Translations under genes and position numbers: made by a program
The notes under the pieces: model-generated
The model's database searches: none
What the model was told of the DNA's origin: nothing
The model's input: the letters and a program-made list of their open reading frames with translations, nothing else
Part shown: in pieces, positions 44,928 through 53,705 of the stretch
Layout of the letters: every line of letters begins with the position of its first letter
Position numbering within the stretch: the first letter of the stretch is position 1
Source: Bacillus litorisediminis
Lineage (GTDB): Bacteria; Bacillota; Bacilli; Bacillales; JC228
Direction: 5' to 3'
Assembly: GCF_022808645.1 (NCBI RefSeq)
Contig: NZ_JAKZKT010000018.1
Span: 24,170 to 88,169, forward strand
Length of the DNA stretch: 64,000 bases

Positions 44928-46844
44928 GTGCTTGCCGAAACGAAAACATTAAAACAGCCTACCAAGCTCGAAATCTCTTGGCTTGAAAAAATCAAACCTC
45001 ATCTCGAACTAATGGCCGCCTTATTCAGCGGATTACTGATTTTAGCCGGGTGGCTGTTGGCGGAAAACTCATTTCAAACAGCGTCCGTGATCATTTATTT
45101 AGCAGCGTACGTGATCGGCGGTTTTGCCAAAGCAAAAGAAGGTATTGAAGAGACAATTGCCAATAAAGAATTTAATGTAGAAATTCTGATGATTTTAGCA
45201 GCCATTGGCTCTGCCATAATTGGCTACTGGACAGAAGGCGCCATTTTAATTTTTATCTTTGCATTAAGTGGTGCTCTTGAAACATACACCTTAAATAAAA
45301 GCCATAAGGAAATCTCTGCATTGATGGACCTTCAGCCCGAAGAAGCTGTTCGGGTAAAAAACGGTACGGAAGAAAGAGTCTCCATTGTTGAATTATTTGT
45401 TGGGGATCTACTATTAGTAAAACCGGGTGAACGCGTACCTGCCGATGGGCGAATTATCGAAGGACATACCAACCTGGACGAAGCTGCTATTACAGGTGAG
45501 TCCATGCCGGTTAGTAAAACGATTAATGACGAGGTTTTTGCGGGAACCGTTAATTTGCGCGGGACTATTTTAGTTGAAATGACAAAACCTAATAGTGAAA
45601 CGCTCTTTCAAAAGATTATTAATCTTGTCCAAACGGCCCAGAGTGAAAAGTCTCCTTCCCAGCAATTTATTGAACGTTTTGAAGGAAAATATGTAAAAAC
45701 AGTATTAATCGCGGTTGGCTTGATGTTGTTTGTCCCTCACTTTGCATTTGGCTGGAGCTGGACTGAAACCTTCTACCGTGCCATGATTTTACTGGTCGTT
45801 GCTTCACCTTGCGCCCTGGTAGCATCCATTATGCCTGCTACCTTATCATCTATTTCAAATGGGGCACGCAATGGAATTCTATTTAAAGGTGGCGTTCATC
45901 TTGAAAATCTGGGGAATATACGTGCCATTGCTTTTGATAAAACCGGTACCCTTACTAAAGGACAACCGGAAGTAACAAATGTTATTGTTCGCGATGACTT
46001 AACGGAGCATGAATTTTTGACGCATGTTGCTTCTATCGAAAAATACTCAAACCACCCGCTTGCAACAGCTATTGTCCGCTATACCTCTTCAAAAGGTATA
46101 GAATTAATGAAGCCAGATAATATGGAAGATATTGCAGGCTTCGGAGTCCAAGCAATGTTCAATGGATCCAGATGGAAAGTAGGCAGGGCTGATTTCGTTG
46201 GACGTGAAGAAGCTGAGCAATTTCAGGGAGGAGTGGCCCACACCTTAGCAAAGCAAGGGAAAACGGTTGTTTTTGTTAAAGATGAGAAAGGAATCGCAGG
46301 ATTAGTAACGCTAAAAGACATGGTTCGGAAAGAGACGGTGCAGGCGATCCAAGCGCTAAAAAAAGCGGGCATTTATACTGTCATGTTAACTGGTGACAGC
46401 AAAAAGACGGCTCAAGCGATTGCTGCTGAAAGCGGAATTGATACCTATATTGCGGAATGTCTTCCTGAAGTGAAAGTCGATGAAATGAAGAAATTAAAAG
46501 AAAAATTCGGTACGGTTGCTATGGTTGGCGATGGAATCAACGATGCTCCCGCTCTAGCAACGGCTACTGTAGGAATCGCGATGGGAGAAGGAACCGATGC
46601 TGCCTTGGAAACAGCTGATGTCGTGTTAATAAAAAATGATTTGCCTAGAATAGCCGAAGCCGTCAAGCTTTCAAAGAGAATGAATCGAATCATAAAACAA
46701 AATGTGGTATTTTCAATTTCTGTAATCTTACTTTTAATAGCATCAAACTTTATGCAGTCTTTGGCTTTGCCAATCGGCGTTATCGGCCACGAAGGAAGTA
46801 CCATCCTTGTCATACTAAATGGTTTGAGATTACTAAAGTCATAA
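44928..46844 (+). CDS. pfeT: Fe(II)-exporting P1B-4 ATPase (PfeT/ZosA-like)
   Basis: 638 residues, no HMA domain. Membrane motif SPC in ASPCALVAS instead of CPC, phosphorylation site DKTGTLT, HPLA and [11 protein letters not shown]-type pumps without HMA are P1B-4 iron/cobalt exporters, and the length matches Bacillus PfeT. GTG start at 44928 with AAGGAGG. The promoter region carries Fur and PerR boxes, fitting a role in iron excess and peroxide stress. Confidence 0.92.
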   Translation: MLAETKTLKQPTKLEISWLEKIKPHLELMAALFSGLLILAGWLLAENSFQTASVIIYLAAYVIGGFAKAKEGIEETIANKEFNVEILMILAAIGSAIIGYWTEGAILIFIFALSGALETYTLNKSHKEISALMDLQPEEAVRVKNGTEERVSIVELFVGDLLLVKPGERVPADGRIIEGHTNLDEAAITGESMPVSKTINDEVFAGTVNLRGTILVEMTKPNSETLFQKIINLVQTAQSEKSPSQQFIERFEGKYVKTVLIAVGLMLFVPHFAFGWSWTETFYRAMILLVVASPCALVASIMPATLSSISNGARNGILFKGGVHLENLGNIRAIAFDKTGTLTKGQPEVTNVIVRDDLTEHEFLTHVASIEKYSNHPLATAIVRYTSSKGIELMKPDNMEDIAGFGVQAMFNGSRWKVGRADFVGREEAEQFQGGVAHTLAKQGKTVVFVKDEKGIAGLVTLKDMVRKETVQAIQALKKAGIYTVMLTGDSKKTAQAIAAESGIDTYIAECLPEVKVDEMKKLKEKFGTVAMVGDGINDAPALATATVGIAMGEGTDAALETADVVLIKNDLPRIAEAVKLSKRMNRIIKQNVVFSISVILLLIASNFMQSLALPIGVIGHEGSTILVILNGLRLLKS

Positions 46845-46855
46845 TGTTTTAATAG

Positions 46856-46880
46856 GGCAGCTGGCTAGGCTGCCTTTTTG
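46856..46880 (+). terminator. terminator of pfeT
   Basis: GGCAGC (46856-46861) pairs with GCTGCC (46869-46874), followed by TTTTTG. Confidence 0.85.
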
Positions 46881-46887
46881 TTTTCCT

Positions 46888-47163
46888 CTAAGAATTGGCT
46901 GCGAACCTTTTAGCTGTTCTTATACGGGCTTTTTCAGCCTCAGCCTCGCGATTTCGTGGTTCTGCATTAGTTTCTAATGATTCAAGCAGTTTTTTTGTGG
47001 CGATGGCTACTTCCTGAATGGCACGATTAAATGCTTCTTCATTTGCCTTTGATGGCTTTTGAAACCCCGAAATCTTTCTCACATACTGAAGAGCCGCTGC
47101 GTCGATTTCCTGATCCGTGGCTTTAGGGTCAAAATTAAAAAGTGTTCGAATATTCCTGCACAT
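46888..47163 (-). CDS. DUF2277 domain protein
   Basis: 91 residues from ATG 47163, preceded by AAGGGGAAG. It begins MCRNIRTLFNFDP and shows the conserved YVRKISGFQKPS segment; the whole protein is the DUF2277 family, of unknown function. The longer upstream frame adds 26 unlikely residues. Charged C-terminal tail (AEAEKARIRTAKRF). Confidence 0.9.
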   Translation of the reverse strand: MCRNIRTLFNFDPKATDQEIDAAALQYVRKISGFQKPSKANEEAFNRAIQEVAIATKKLLESLETNAEPRNREAEAEKARIRTAKRFAANS

Positions 47164-47247
47164 AGTTCTTCCCCTTTTCTTATTTTTCAGTGATAATTCT
47201 ATTTCTTTTATTATACACCATATCGATTTCTGCTTTTTCAATTCTCC

Positions 47248-47496
47248 CTACTGCCGGAGTTTCCTAGACTTATTTTTACCCTTTATCCGACTTCGATAAA
47301 AATATAGAAACGAATCAATCACAAAGACAAGAATAAAAAAGACAAACACAAACATTTCTGGGGTTTCCATAACCTGAAATGGGCTCACATTATTATGGAT
47401 GGATGTCCTTGTGTCAAATCCTTGAAGCAGGTCTACCCCTAAAGAAAAACTCATTAATAGCACCATCATTAATAAAGAAATCCCAATAATCTTCAT
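47248..47496 (-). CDS. small hypothetical membrane protein
   Basis: 82 residues with two membrane segments (residues about 5-24 and 47-68) and a basic C-terminal tail (RSRIKGKNKSRKLRQ). No family recognised. A moderate GGAG site lies before the ATG. Between DUF2277 (same strand) and the divergent ger operon. Confidence 0.65.
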   Translation of the reverse strand: MKIIGISLLMMVLLMSFSLGVDLLQGFDTRTSIHNNVSPFQVMETPEMFVFVFFILVFVIDSFLYFYRSRIKGKNKSRKLRQ

Positions 47497-47616
47497 ATAC
47501 CATCACGCTCCATTCAATAGTCTCTCCTTTTTTTTACTTTATATAGAAGGGTTCGAATAAAAAAGTCATGCATTGGAGAAAACAGGAAATATACAGCTAA
47601 GAAAGGAACAAGAGTG

Positions 47617-49251
47617 ATGCCTCCTTTTTTCAAACGTTCGAAGCAAAAAAAAACAAGACCAAACGAAGAGACTGACAAAAATCAATCCATTGATCCATTG
47701 ATAGAGTCTATTGATGATTCACTTACAGTAAACTTAGACTACATTCGGAAAAGAACAGGAAATAGCCCTGATGTCGTCATACGTCAGTTTAAAATTGGCA
47801 AAGACCTGGAAGTTCCGATCGCAATTGTTTATTTAGAAGGTTTATCAGACCATACTACTATCAATGATTTCTTAATAGAATCCATCATGCAAAGTAAAAC
47901 ATTACAAAATGAACTCACCCTCCAAGACGCTTTTGACATCATGAAAGAGCAGGTCATTGCCCTTGGAACTGTAAAAGAGGTTCTAGATTGGGATAATCTG
48001 TTCTCCACTTTAATGACTGGTCAAGCGATTATTTTAATGGATGGGAAGAGTTCAGCACTTAGTGCCAGTACAAAAGGCGGGGAAAAACGTTCCATTGAAG
48101 AGCCAAGCAGTCAAGTAACGATACGCGGGCCTAGAGATGGATTTACGGAATCAATCCAGGTTAATATTGCGCTTGTGCGAAAACGAATTCACAACCCTGA
48201 CTTATGGGTTGAAACGATGAACATTGGCAAGATTACAAAAACAACCGTTTCTATTATGTACATAAACGGAATTGCTAAAAAAAAGATTGTCGAAGAGGTC
48301 CGGACTCGATTAAACAGAATCAACATCGATAGCATTCTTGAATCAGGTTATATAGAGCAGCTAATCGAAGATCAAACTTTTACAACCTTTCCGACAACTT
48401 ATCATACTGAAAGACCTGATACTGTTGCAGGAAATCTCCTAGAAGGAAGAATAGCTATTTTCGTAGATGGTACTCCTTTCGTATTGATTGTTCCAGCGTT
48501 ATTTATTCAATTTTTCCAATCAGTTGAAGACTATTATGGCCGATTTGATATATCAACCTTCCTTCGCTTTTTAAGGATTTTAATGTTTTTTATTTCAGTT
48601 ATTGCACCTGCTGTTTACATTGCCGCTACAACCTTTCATCAAGAGATGATTCCTACACCTTTATTAATTACGATTGCTGACCAGCGAGAGGCTGTTCCGT
48701 TCCCGGCATTTGTGGAGGCACTTATAATGGAAATTGCTTTTGAAATTTTACGGGAAGCTGGTATCCGGATGCCTAGAGCTGTCGGATCAGCCATTTCTGT
48801 TGTAGGTGCGCTTGTAGTCGGACAGGCAGCAGTCGAAGCAGGGATTGTTTCAGCTGCCATGGTTATTATTGTCGCGATAACAGCTATTGCCAATTTTGCA
48901 ACTCCCTCGATCGCGATGGCCATTTCAGCCCGCTTGATTCGCTTTTTATTTATGGTTGCTGCAGCTACATTTGGTTTTTATGGAATCATCTTAGGAATAA
49001 TCATTCAGGTTGTACACCTTTGCAGCTTACGTTCATTTGGGGTTCCTTATATGGCCCCGCTTGCTCCGATGATCCTTTCTGATAATGATGATACAATTGT
49101 CCGCGTCCCATGGTGGGCTTTCAGAACGAGACCTAAATTATTAACCGGGGAAAATCAAATTAGAGAAGGCAAAAATCAGAAACCAGAGCCTCCTGCCAAT
49201 CAGGGAATGGTTAATAAAGACACGGACAAGGATAAGGGTGGCCAGCAGTGA
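47617..49251 (+). CDS. GerA-family spore germinant receptor, A subunit
   Basis: About 544 residues. Soluble N-terminal half to about residue 280, then about five membrane segments, with family motifs VNIALVRKRIHNPDLWVE, LEGRIAIFVDGTPF and LRFLRILMFF. A GTG lies 3 nt upstream (47614), also usable; AAGGAAC precedes both. It is a subunit of an inner-membrane nutrient receptor of the spore. Overlaps the C-subunit gene by 4 bp. Confidence 0.94.
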   Translation: MPPFFKRSKQKKTRPNEETDKNQSIDPLIESIDDSLTVNLDYIRKRTGNSPDVVIRQFKIGKDLEVPIAIVYLEGLSDHTTINDFLIESIMQSKTLQNELTLQDAFDIMKEQVIALGTVKEVLDWDNLFSTLMTGQAIILMDGKSSALSASTKGGEKRSIEEPSSQVTIRGPRDGFTESIQVNIALVRKRIHNPDLWVETMNIGKITKTTVSIMYINGIAKKKIVEEVRTRLNRINIDSILESGYIEQLIEDQTFTTFPTTYHTERPDTVAGNLLEGRIAIFVDGTPFVLIVPALFIQFFQSVEDYYGRFDISTFLRFLRILMFFISVIAPAVYIAATTFHQEMIPTPLLITIADQREAVPFPAFVEALIMEIAFEILREAGIRMPRAVGSAISVVGALVVGQAAVEAGIVSAAMVIIVAITAIANFATPSIAMAISARLIRFLFMVAAATFGFYGIILGIIIQVVHLCSLRSFGVPYMAPLAPMILSDNDDTIVRVPWWAFRTRPKLLTGENQIREGKNQKPEPPANQGMVNKDTDKDKGGQQ

Positions 49252-50471
49252 ATTACAGAAAACTTGTATATTTACCAATGCTAATAATGATTCTCTTTCT
49301 TCTTTCCGGGTGTTGGAGCCAAAAGGAATTAACCGATATAGCGTTCGTTTCAGCATTAGGAATCGATAAAACGGATGAAGGAAAGTATGTTGGAACTATT
49401 CAGGTTATTAACCCTTCCAATGTCGCAGCTACTGCACAGGGAAGCGGTACACAATCTACTCCCGTTACTATTTTTTCTTCTACTGGAGACACGATTACTG
49501 AAACGGTCCGCCGTTCAACAGCGAAGGTTTCACGTCGACTATATTTTACTCATACGAATCTTCTTGTAATTGGCGAAGAGTTAGCGAGGGAAGAAGGAAT
49601 CGAGCTTCTTTTTGACGCCATTGACAGGGATCCTGAGTTTAGAACCACAACCACCGTAGTGATTGCCCATGGTGCAAGGGCAGAAGATTTTGTGAAAATA
49701 TTATCTACTCTGGAGAAGATTCCAGCCAATAATGTAATCAAAGTTTTAGAGTCGTCTGAAAAAAGATGGGGTGAACATGCGGCTTTTTCAGTTCATGATG
49801 TGATTCAGAGTCTAGTCTCCCCAGGCAAGGAACCTGTCATTACGGGCTTTATTCTAAAAGGAGAAGTAAATCAGGGTAAGAAATTAGAAAATCTTCAGAA
49901 ATCCTCTCCTGATACAAAAATTGAGGCAAATGGTATAGGTATTTTTAAAAAAGGAAGGTTAGTTGACTGGCTGGATAATGAACCCTCAAGAGGTGCTTTA
50001 TGGGTTCTTAATAAAATTAGGGCCACAGCGATAGAAGTGGATTGGGAAGAAAATAAGGATGCCATCGTCTACGATTTGATCCGTCAGAAAACAAATGTGT
50101 CAGCTTCAATGAAAAATAATCAGCCCACTATCACCATCGAGGTAAATGGGGAAGGTCAAATCGGGGAATTAAAAGTACCTGTAAACTTAAATGACCCTTA
50201 CGTGCTTTTGGAAATAGAAAAGAAACTGGAAAAGGAAATTAAAGAAGAAATAGAGGATTCTATTCGAAAAGCCCAAGAAAATCAATCCGATATTTTTGGA
50301 TTTGGAGAGGCAGTCCATCGTTCAAATCCAAATGAGTGGAAGAGGTTAAAGCTTGACTGGAATGAGGTACACTTTCCTGAGTTACAAACAGAAGTTACTG
50401 TCAACGCTTTTATACGCTCTACAGAATTAAGAAACAAATCTTATCTTTCTACCATGGAAAAGGACGGTTAA
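49248..50471 (+). CDS. GerA-family spore germinant receptor, C subunit lipoprotein
   Basis: 407 residues. Signal with lipobox LSGC (Cys at about residue 22) followed by WSQKELTDIAFVSALGIDK, the hallmark of GerC-type proteins. Anchored outside the spore inner membrane as the third receptor subunit. Gene order here is A-C-B, in contrast to A-B-C in the classical operon. Confidence 0.94.
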   Translation: MNYRKLVYLPMLIMILFLLSGCWSQKELTDIAFVSALGIDKTDEGKYVGTIQVINPSNVAATAQGSGTQSTPVTIFSSTGDTITETVRRSTAKVSRRLYFTHTNLLVIGEELAREEGIELLFDAIDRDPEFRTTTTVVIAHGARAEDFVKILSTLEKIPANNVIKVLESSEKRWGEHAAFSVHDVIQSLVSPGKEPVITGFILKGEVNQGKKLENLQKSSPDTKIEANGIGIFKKGRLVDWLDNEPSRGALWVLNKIRATAIEVDWEENKDAIVYDLIRQKTNVSASMKNNQPTITIEVNGEGQIGELKVPVNLNDPYVLLEIEKKLEKEIKEEIEDSIRKAQENQSDIFGFGEAVHRSNPNEWKRLKLDWNEVHFPELQTEVTVNAFIRSTELRNKSYLSTMEKDG

Positions 50472-50492
50472 GCTGAGGGGAGTGACTAATGA

Positions 50493-51635
50493 GTGGAGAA
50501 GGCCAAAATCAATGCATATCAGCTGTTTGTCCTTATATTCCTTTTTGAGATGGGAAGTGCTTTGATTATACCTATTGCAGTCGAAGCTAAACAGGATGCC
50601 TGGCTTTCCATTCTCCTAGGTATGCTTGGCGGTCTGTTATTATTTTTTATTTACCACCGCCTTTATCTTTACTACCCAGATATTTCAGCTGTTGAATACG
50701 TACAAAAAATAACTGGCAGATTTCTCGGACGAATTATTGCCTTATTGTATCTCCTTTATTTTGCTTACTTAGCAGCCAGGGTGTTACGCGATTTTGGTAC
50801 AATGCTCGTTACGATTGCCTATTTTGATACGCCCTTGTTTATCATTAATGCATTGCTCATTATGGTGCTTATTTATACTGTAAGAAAAGGAATAGAAGTA
50901 TTAGCAAGAACAGGAGAATTACTCTTTGTGTTAATGTACCTCCTTGCCTTTGCCGGCTTTGTGTTAATTGTAATTTCCGGGCTTATTGATATCAATAATC
51001 TAAAGCCAGTTCTTGAGGAAGGAATTATACCGGTTGTAAAAACAACTTATACACAAACTTTATATGTCCCTTTTGGGGAAGCCGTGGTATTTGCAATGAT
51101 TTTGCCCTATTTAAACAATCCGAAAGTAGCAAAAAAAACTGGATTACTGGCTATAGGGTTGAGCGGCATTAATTTGGCAATTGTGTCAGCCATCAATTTT
51201 AGTGTCTTGGGAGTCGATTATATGATGCGATCCCAATACCCTCTTCTTTCAGCTATACAGAGAATTCAGGTAGCGGATTTTTTAGAACGCCTCGATGTTT
51301 TTTATATGATCGCTACTATTATTGGCGGATTTTTTAAGATCAGTATCTTTTTTTATGCAGTGATTGCAGGAACTTCAAGTTTATTTAAGGTCAAGCAACC
51401 TTCACGGTTAGCTTATCCGATTGGCCTTGTAATTTTAGTATTATCGATGACGATCGCAAGCAATTACTCGGAGCATATACGAGAAGGACTGGATATTGTT
51501 CCGATTTATTTACATCTTCCATTTCAAGTTATGATTCCAATCCTTCTATTAGGGATTGCCTTTGTAAAAAATAAAATAAAACAGTCGAAGAAGGATTCAA
51601 ACATATCAGAGCCTGACTCTCGATCTATTGAATAA
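50493..51635 (+). CDS. GerA-family spore germinant receptor, B subunit
   Basis: 380 residues, about ten membrane segments of the APC amino-acid transporter fold, with the family opening KINAYQLFVLIFLFEMGSALI. Start is a GTG at 50493 with GAGGGGAG about ten bases upstream. Believed to bind the germinant. The end of the gene overlaps a terminator hairpin. Confidence 0.94.
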   Translation: MEKAKINAYQLFVLIFLFEMGSALIIPIAVEAKQDAWLSILLGMLGGLLLFFIYHRLYLYYPDISAVEYVQKITGRFLGRIIALLYLLYFAYLAARVLRDFGTMLVTIAYFDTPLFIINALLIMVLIYTVRKGIEVLARTGELLFVLMYLLAFAGFVLIVISGLIDINNLKPVLEEGIIPVVKTTYTQTLYVPFGEAVVFAMILPYLNNPKVAKKTGLLAIGLSGINLAIVSAINFSVLGVDYMMRSQYPLLSAIQRIQVADFLERLDVFYMIATIIGGFFKISIFFYAVIAGTSSLFKVKQPSRLAYPIGLVILVLSMTIASNYSEHIREGLDIVPIYLHLPFQVMIPILLLGIAFVKNKIKQSKKDSNISEPDSRSIE

Positions 51636-51659
51636 GATTTACATAGGGAGTCAGGCTCT
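51608..51659. terminator. bidirectional terminator between ger operon and yneR-like gene
   Basis: AGAGCCTGACTC (51608-51619) pairs with GAGTCAGGCTCT (51648-51659). Its left arm lies within the gerB coding end; the loop is long (28 nt). Confidence 0.75.
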
Positions 51660-51665
51660 ATAAAA

Positions 51666-51962
51666 TTAGGATTTCTTATAGATATATTCAACTTCATCAT
51701 ACTGCTCGTTGTATTCTACAAAAAGATCATGTCCGTCGAAATACCACAAATCAGATTCATCTACAAAAAATAGGATTCCATCAGCTGTGGTGCTAGCTGC
51801 AATGTTTACAGGAGCTTCTTCCTTGGAAAATCCAAGAGAAAATCCCTTCTGAATTGGGCTCGCACCGCCGTACCTCGCGTGAAATTTAACATGATCACCA
51901 CTTTTTATGCCCACTTCATCCTTAAACCATTTTATTGCTGCATCGCTTATTACAAGTTCCAT
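51666..51962 (-). CDS. YneR-like HesB/IscA-family protein
   Basis: 98 residues from ATG 51962 (MELVISDAA), preceded by AGAGGGGTG; a GTG 12 nt upstream would overlap the site. HesB-like beta fold (KFHARYGGASPIQKGFSLGF, DGHDLFVEYN) but without the three cysteines of true IscA scaffolds, as in Bacillus YneR. Function unknown. Convergent with gerB. Confidence 0.88.
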   Translation of the reverse strand: MELVISDAAIKWFKDEVGIKSGDHVKFHARYGGASPIQKGFSLGFSKEEAPVNIAASTTADGILFFVDESDLWYFDGHDLFVEYNEQYDEVEYIYKKS

Positions 51963-52199
51963 TTTATTTGGCACCCCTCTTTGTTAGAAACTGAAGCTAT
52001 CTGTTATTATTTACACTTCATAATCTTTCACATGCTAATGCATCTGTATTTTAAGGTTCCTTTATATGTTATTTTAGCATTCAAACTAGGATTTCCCTAT
52101 TGATATGATTAGCTTTTTCCTGTTGCATGCTAAGCTAAGTCACAACCGTGAATTCTAAAATGATTGGTTGACTTCGATCAGCTACTCATTGTAAGATGT

Positions 52200-52249
52200 A
52201 AATCGTAATCATTCCAATTTACATTACGTAAATCGTAATGATTCTTATT
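52200..52249 (+). promoter_or_regulatory. two Zur boxes upstream of rpmG-zagA
   Basis: AAATCGTAATCATT, ending in CCAATTT (52200-52220), and AAATCGTAATGATTCTTAT (52230-52248) both match the left half of the B. subtilis Zur consensus (AAATCGTAATnATTACGATTT) and partly the right. The second lies just before the ribosome site of rpmG, so bound Zur would block transcription. Confidence 0.85.
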
Positions 52250-52263
52250 AAGGAGGTGATACC

Positions 52264-52413
52264 ATGCGAGTAAAAATAACTCTAGCATGTACTGAAACAG
52301 GAGATCGAAATTACATAACGACAAAAAATAAACGGAATAACCCTGAGCGACTTGAATTAAAAAAATACTCTCCAAGACTGAAGCGTCGCACCCTCCATCG
52401 GGAAACGAAATGA
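52264..52413 (+). CDS. rpmG: 50S ribosomal protein L33, zinc-independent paralogue
   Basis: 49 residues. The core ([22 protein letters not shown]) is diagnostic for L33. The zinc form has two CxxC pairs; here only one cysteine (C9) remains, so it is a zinc-free C-minus form. AAGGAGGTGAT precedes ATG 52264. Under Zur control it would replace the zinc-bearing L33 during zinc starvation and free its zinc. The TGA overlaps the next gene's frame. Confidence 0.9.
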   Translation: MRVKITLACTETGDRNYITTKNKRNNPERLELKKYSPRLKRRTLHRETK

Positions 52414-52430
52414 GAAAGGATGAAACCGAT

Positions 52431-53617
52431 ATGACTAATATTCCTGTTACTGTAATCAGCGGATATTTAGGTTCTGGTAAAACCACACTGCTTAATCATC
52501 TTCTGTCAAACCGCCAAGGGAAGAAAATTGCGGTAATTGTTAATGATATGAGTGAAGTTAATATTGATTCCGCTCTCATTCAGCAGGGCGGGTTTTCTAG
52601 AACTGAAGAAAAATTAGTAGAACTGCAAAATGGATGTATTTGCTGCACTTTACGAGAGGACCTCCTCATTGAAGTCGAGAAGCTAGCTCAAGAAGGAAAT
52701 ATTGATTTTATCGTAATTGAATCAAGCGGAATTAGTGAACCTATTCCAGTTGCACATACCTTCTCCTATGTTGACGAGGAGCTTGGAATCGATCTTACAA
52801 AATTTTGCAGACTGGTTACAATGGTTACAGTCGTTGATGCTAATCGTTTTTGGCATGATTATGCTTCCGGCGAATTGCTTCTCGATCGACAACAAGGAAT
52901 TAATGATAACGACTCAAGAGATATTGCAGATCTGCTTATAGATCAAATTGAATTCTCTAACGTCATCCTCCTTAATAAAATTGATTTAATTGGGGAAACA
53001 GACCGGCTGAGCTCCATCAACTTTTACAAAAACTCAACCCAGAAGCAAACATTATCGACTGCAGCTTTAGCAGGGTTGATTTAAAAGCAGTTTTAAATAC
53101 CGGTCTATTTGATTTCGAAAAAGCGAGCAGAGGCGCAGGCTGGATTAAGGAGTTACAGCTTGAGCACACCCCTGAAACAGAGGAATACGGGATTTCATCG
53201 TTTGTCTACCGAAAAAGACTTCCCTTTCATCCCGAACGATTTCATCAATTTTTAGAAGATCTCCCAGTTGAAGTTGTGCGGGCGAAAGGTTTCTTTTGGC
53301 TAGCTAGCCAAAATGAAGCAGCAGGACTATTATCTCAAGCAGGCACATCTATTACCCTTGAATTTGGAGGCATATGGATTGCATCTTTACCTAAAGAAGA
53401 AAGAAATAAAATTATAAGAGAGGATCCATCCCTGCAAGAGCGCTGGCTAGAACCATGGGGTGACCGGATGCAGGAGCTGGTGTTCATAGGGATAGATATG
53501 GACCAGGAGAAAATTGAAAAATTATTAGATGCATGCCTATTAACAGAAGAAGAATTAGCTGAACCATGGAATGGCATGTTTGATCCTTTCCCGCGCTTAC
53601 ATGCGTCTATCAACTGA
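52431..53617 (+). pseudogene. zagA: G3E (COG0523) zinc metallochaperone ZagA/YciC-like, frameshifted
   Basis: GTPase with Walker [10 protein letters not shown], the family CxCC zinc motif (NGCICC), SSGISEP and NKID. Frame 1 ends at 53084 after a scrambled tail; the homologous continuation ([15 protein letters not shown], then DPFPRLH near the end) is in another frame from about 53012 to 53617. Restoring one base near 53004-53010 gives about 395 residues, the length of YciC. Start at ATG 52431 is preferred (AGAAAGGATG before it); an ATG at 52410 overlaps the rpmG stop. Genuine decay or a sequencing error cannot be told apart. Confidence 0.85.
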
Positions 53618-53682
53618 TTCTTGTTTCCTTTTTTGCTTTTCCATATTTACTTTAAGTTAAAGAATCGTCAAATATGAAGAAA

Positions 53683-53702
53683 ACCGGGCAAAACTGCCCG
53701 GT
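53683..53702. terminator. terminator of the protease gene
   Basis: ACCGGGCA (53683-53690) pairs with TGCCCGGT (53695-53702) with a 4-nt loop. On the minus strand it is followed by TTTC, and the left arm adjoins the protease stop. Confidence 0.8.
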
Positions 53703-53705
53703 TCT

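Noticed and set aside
53276..53617. Separate 113-codon gene
   Set aside because: It is the C-terminal part of the frameshifted zagA, in frame with the conserved continuation from about 53012.
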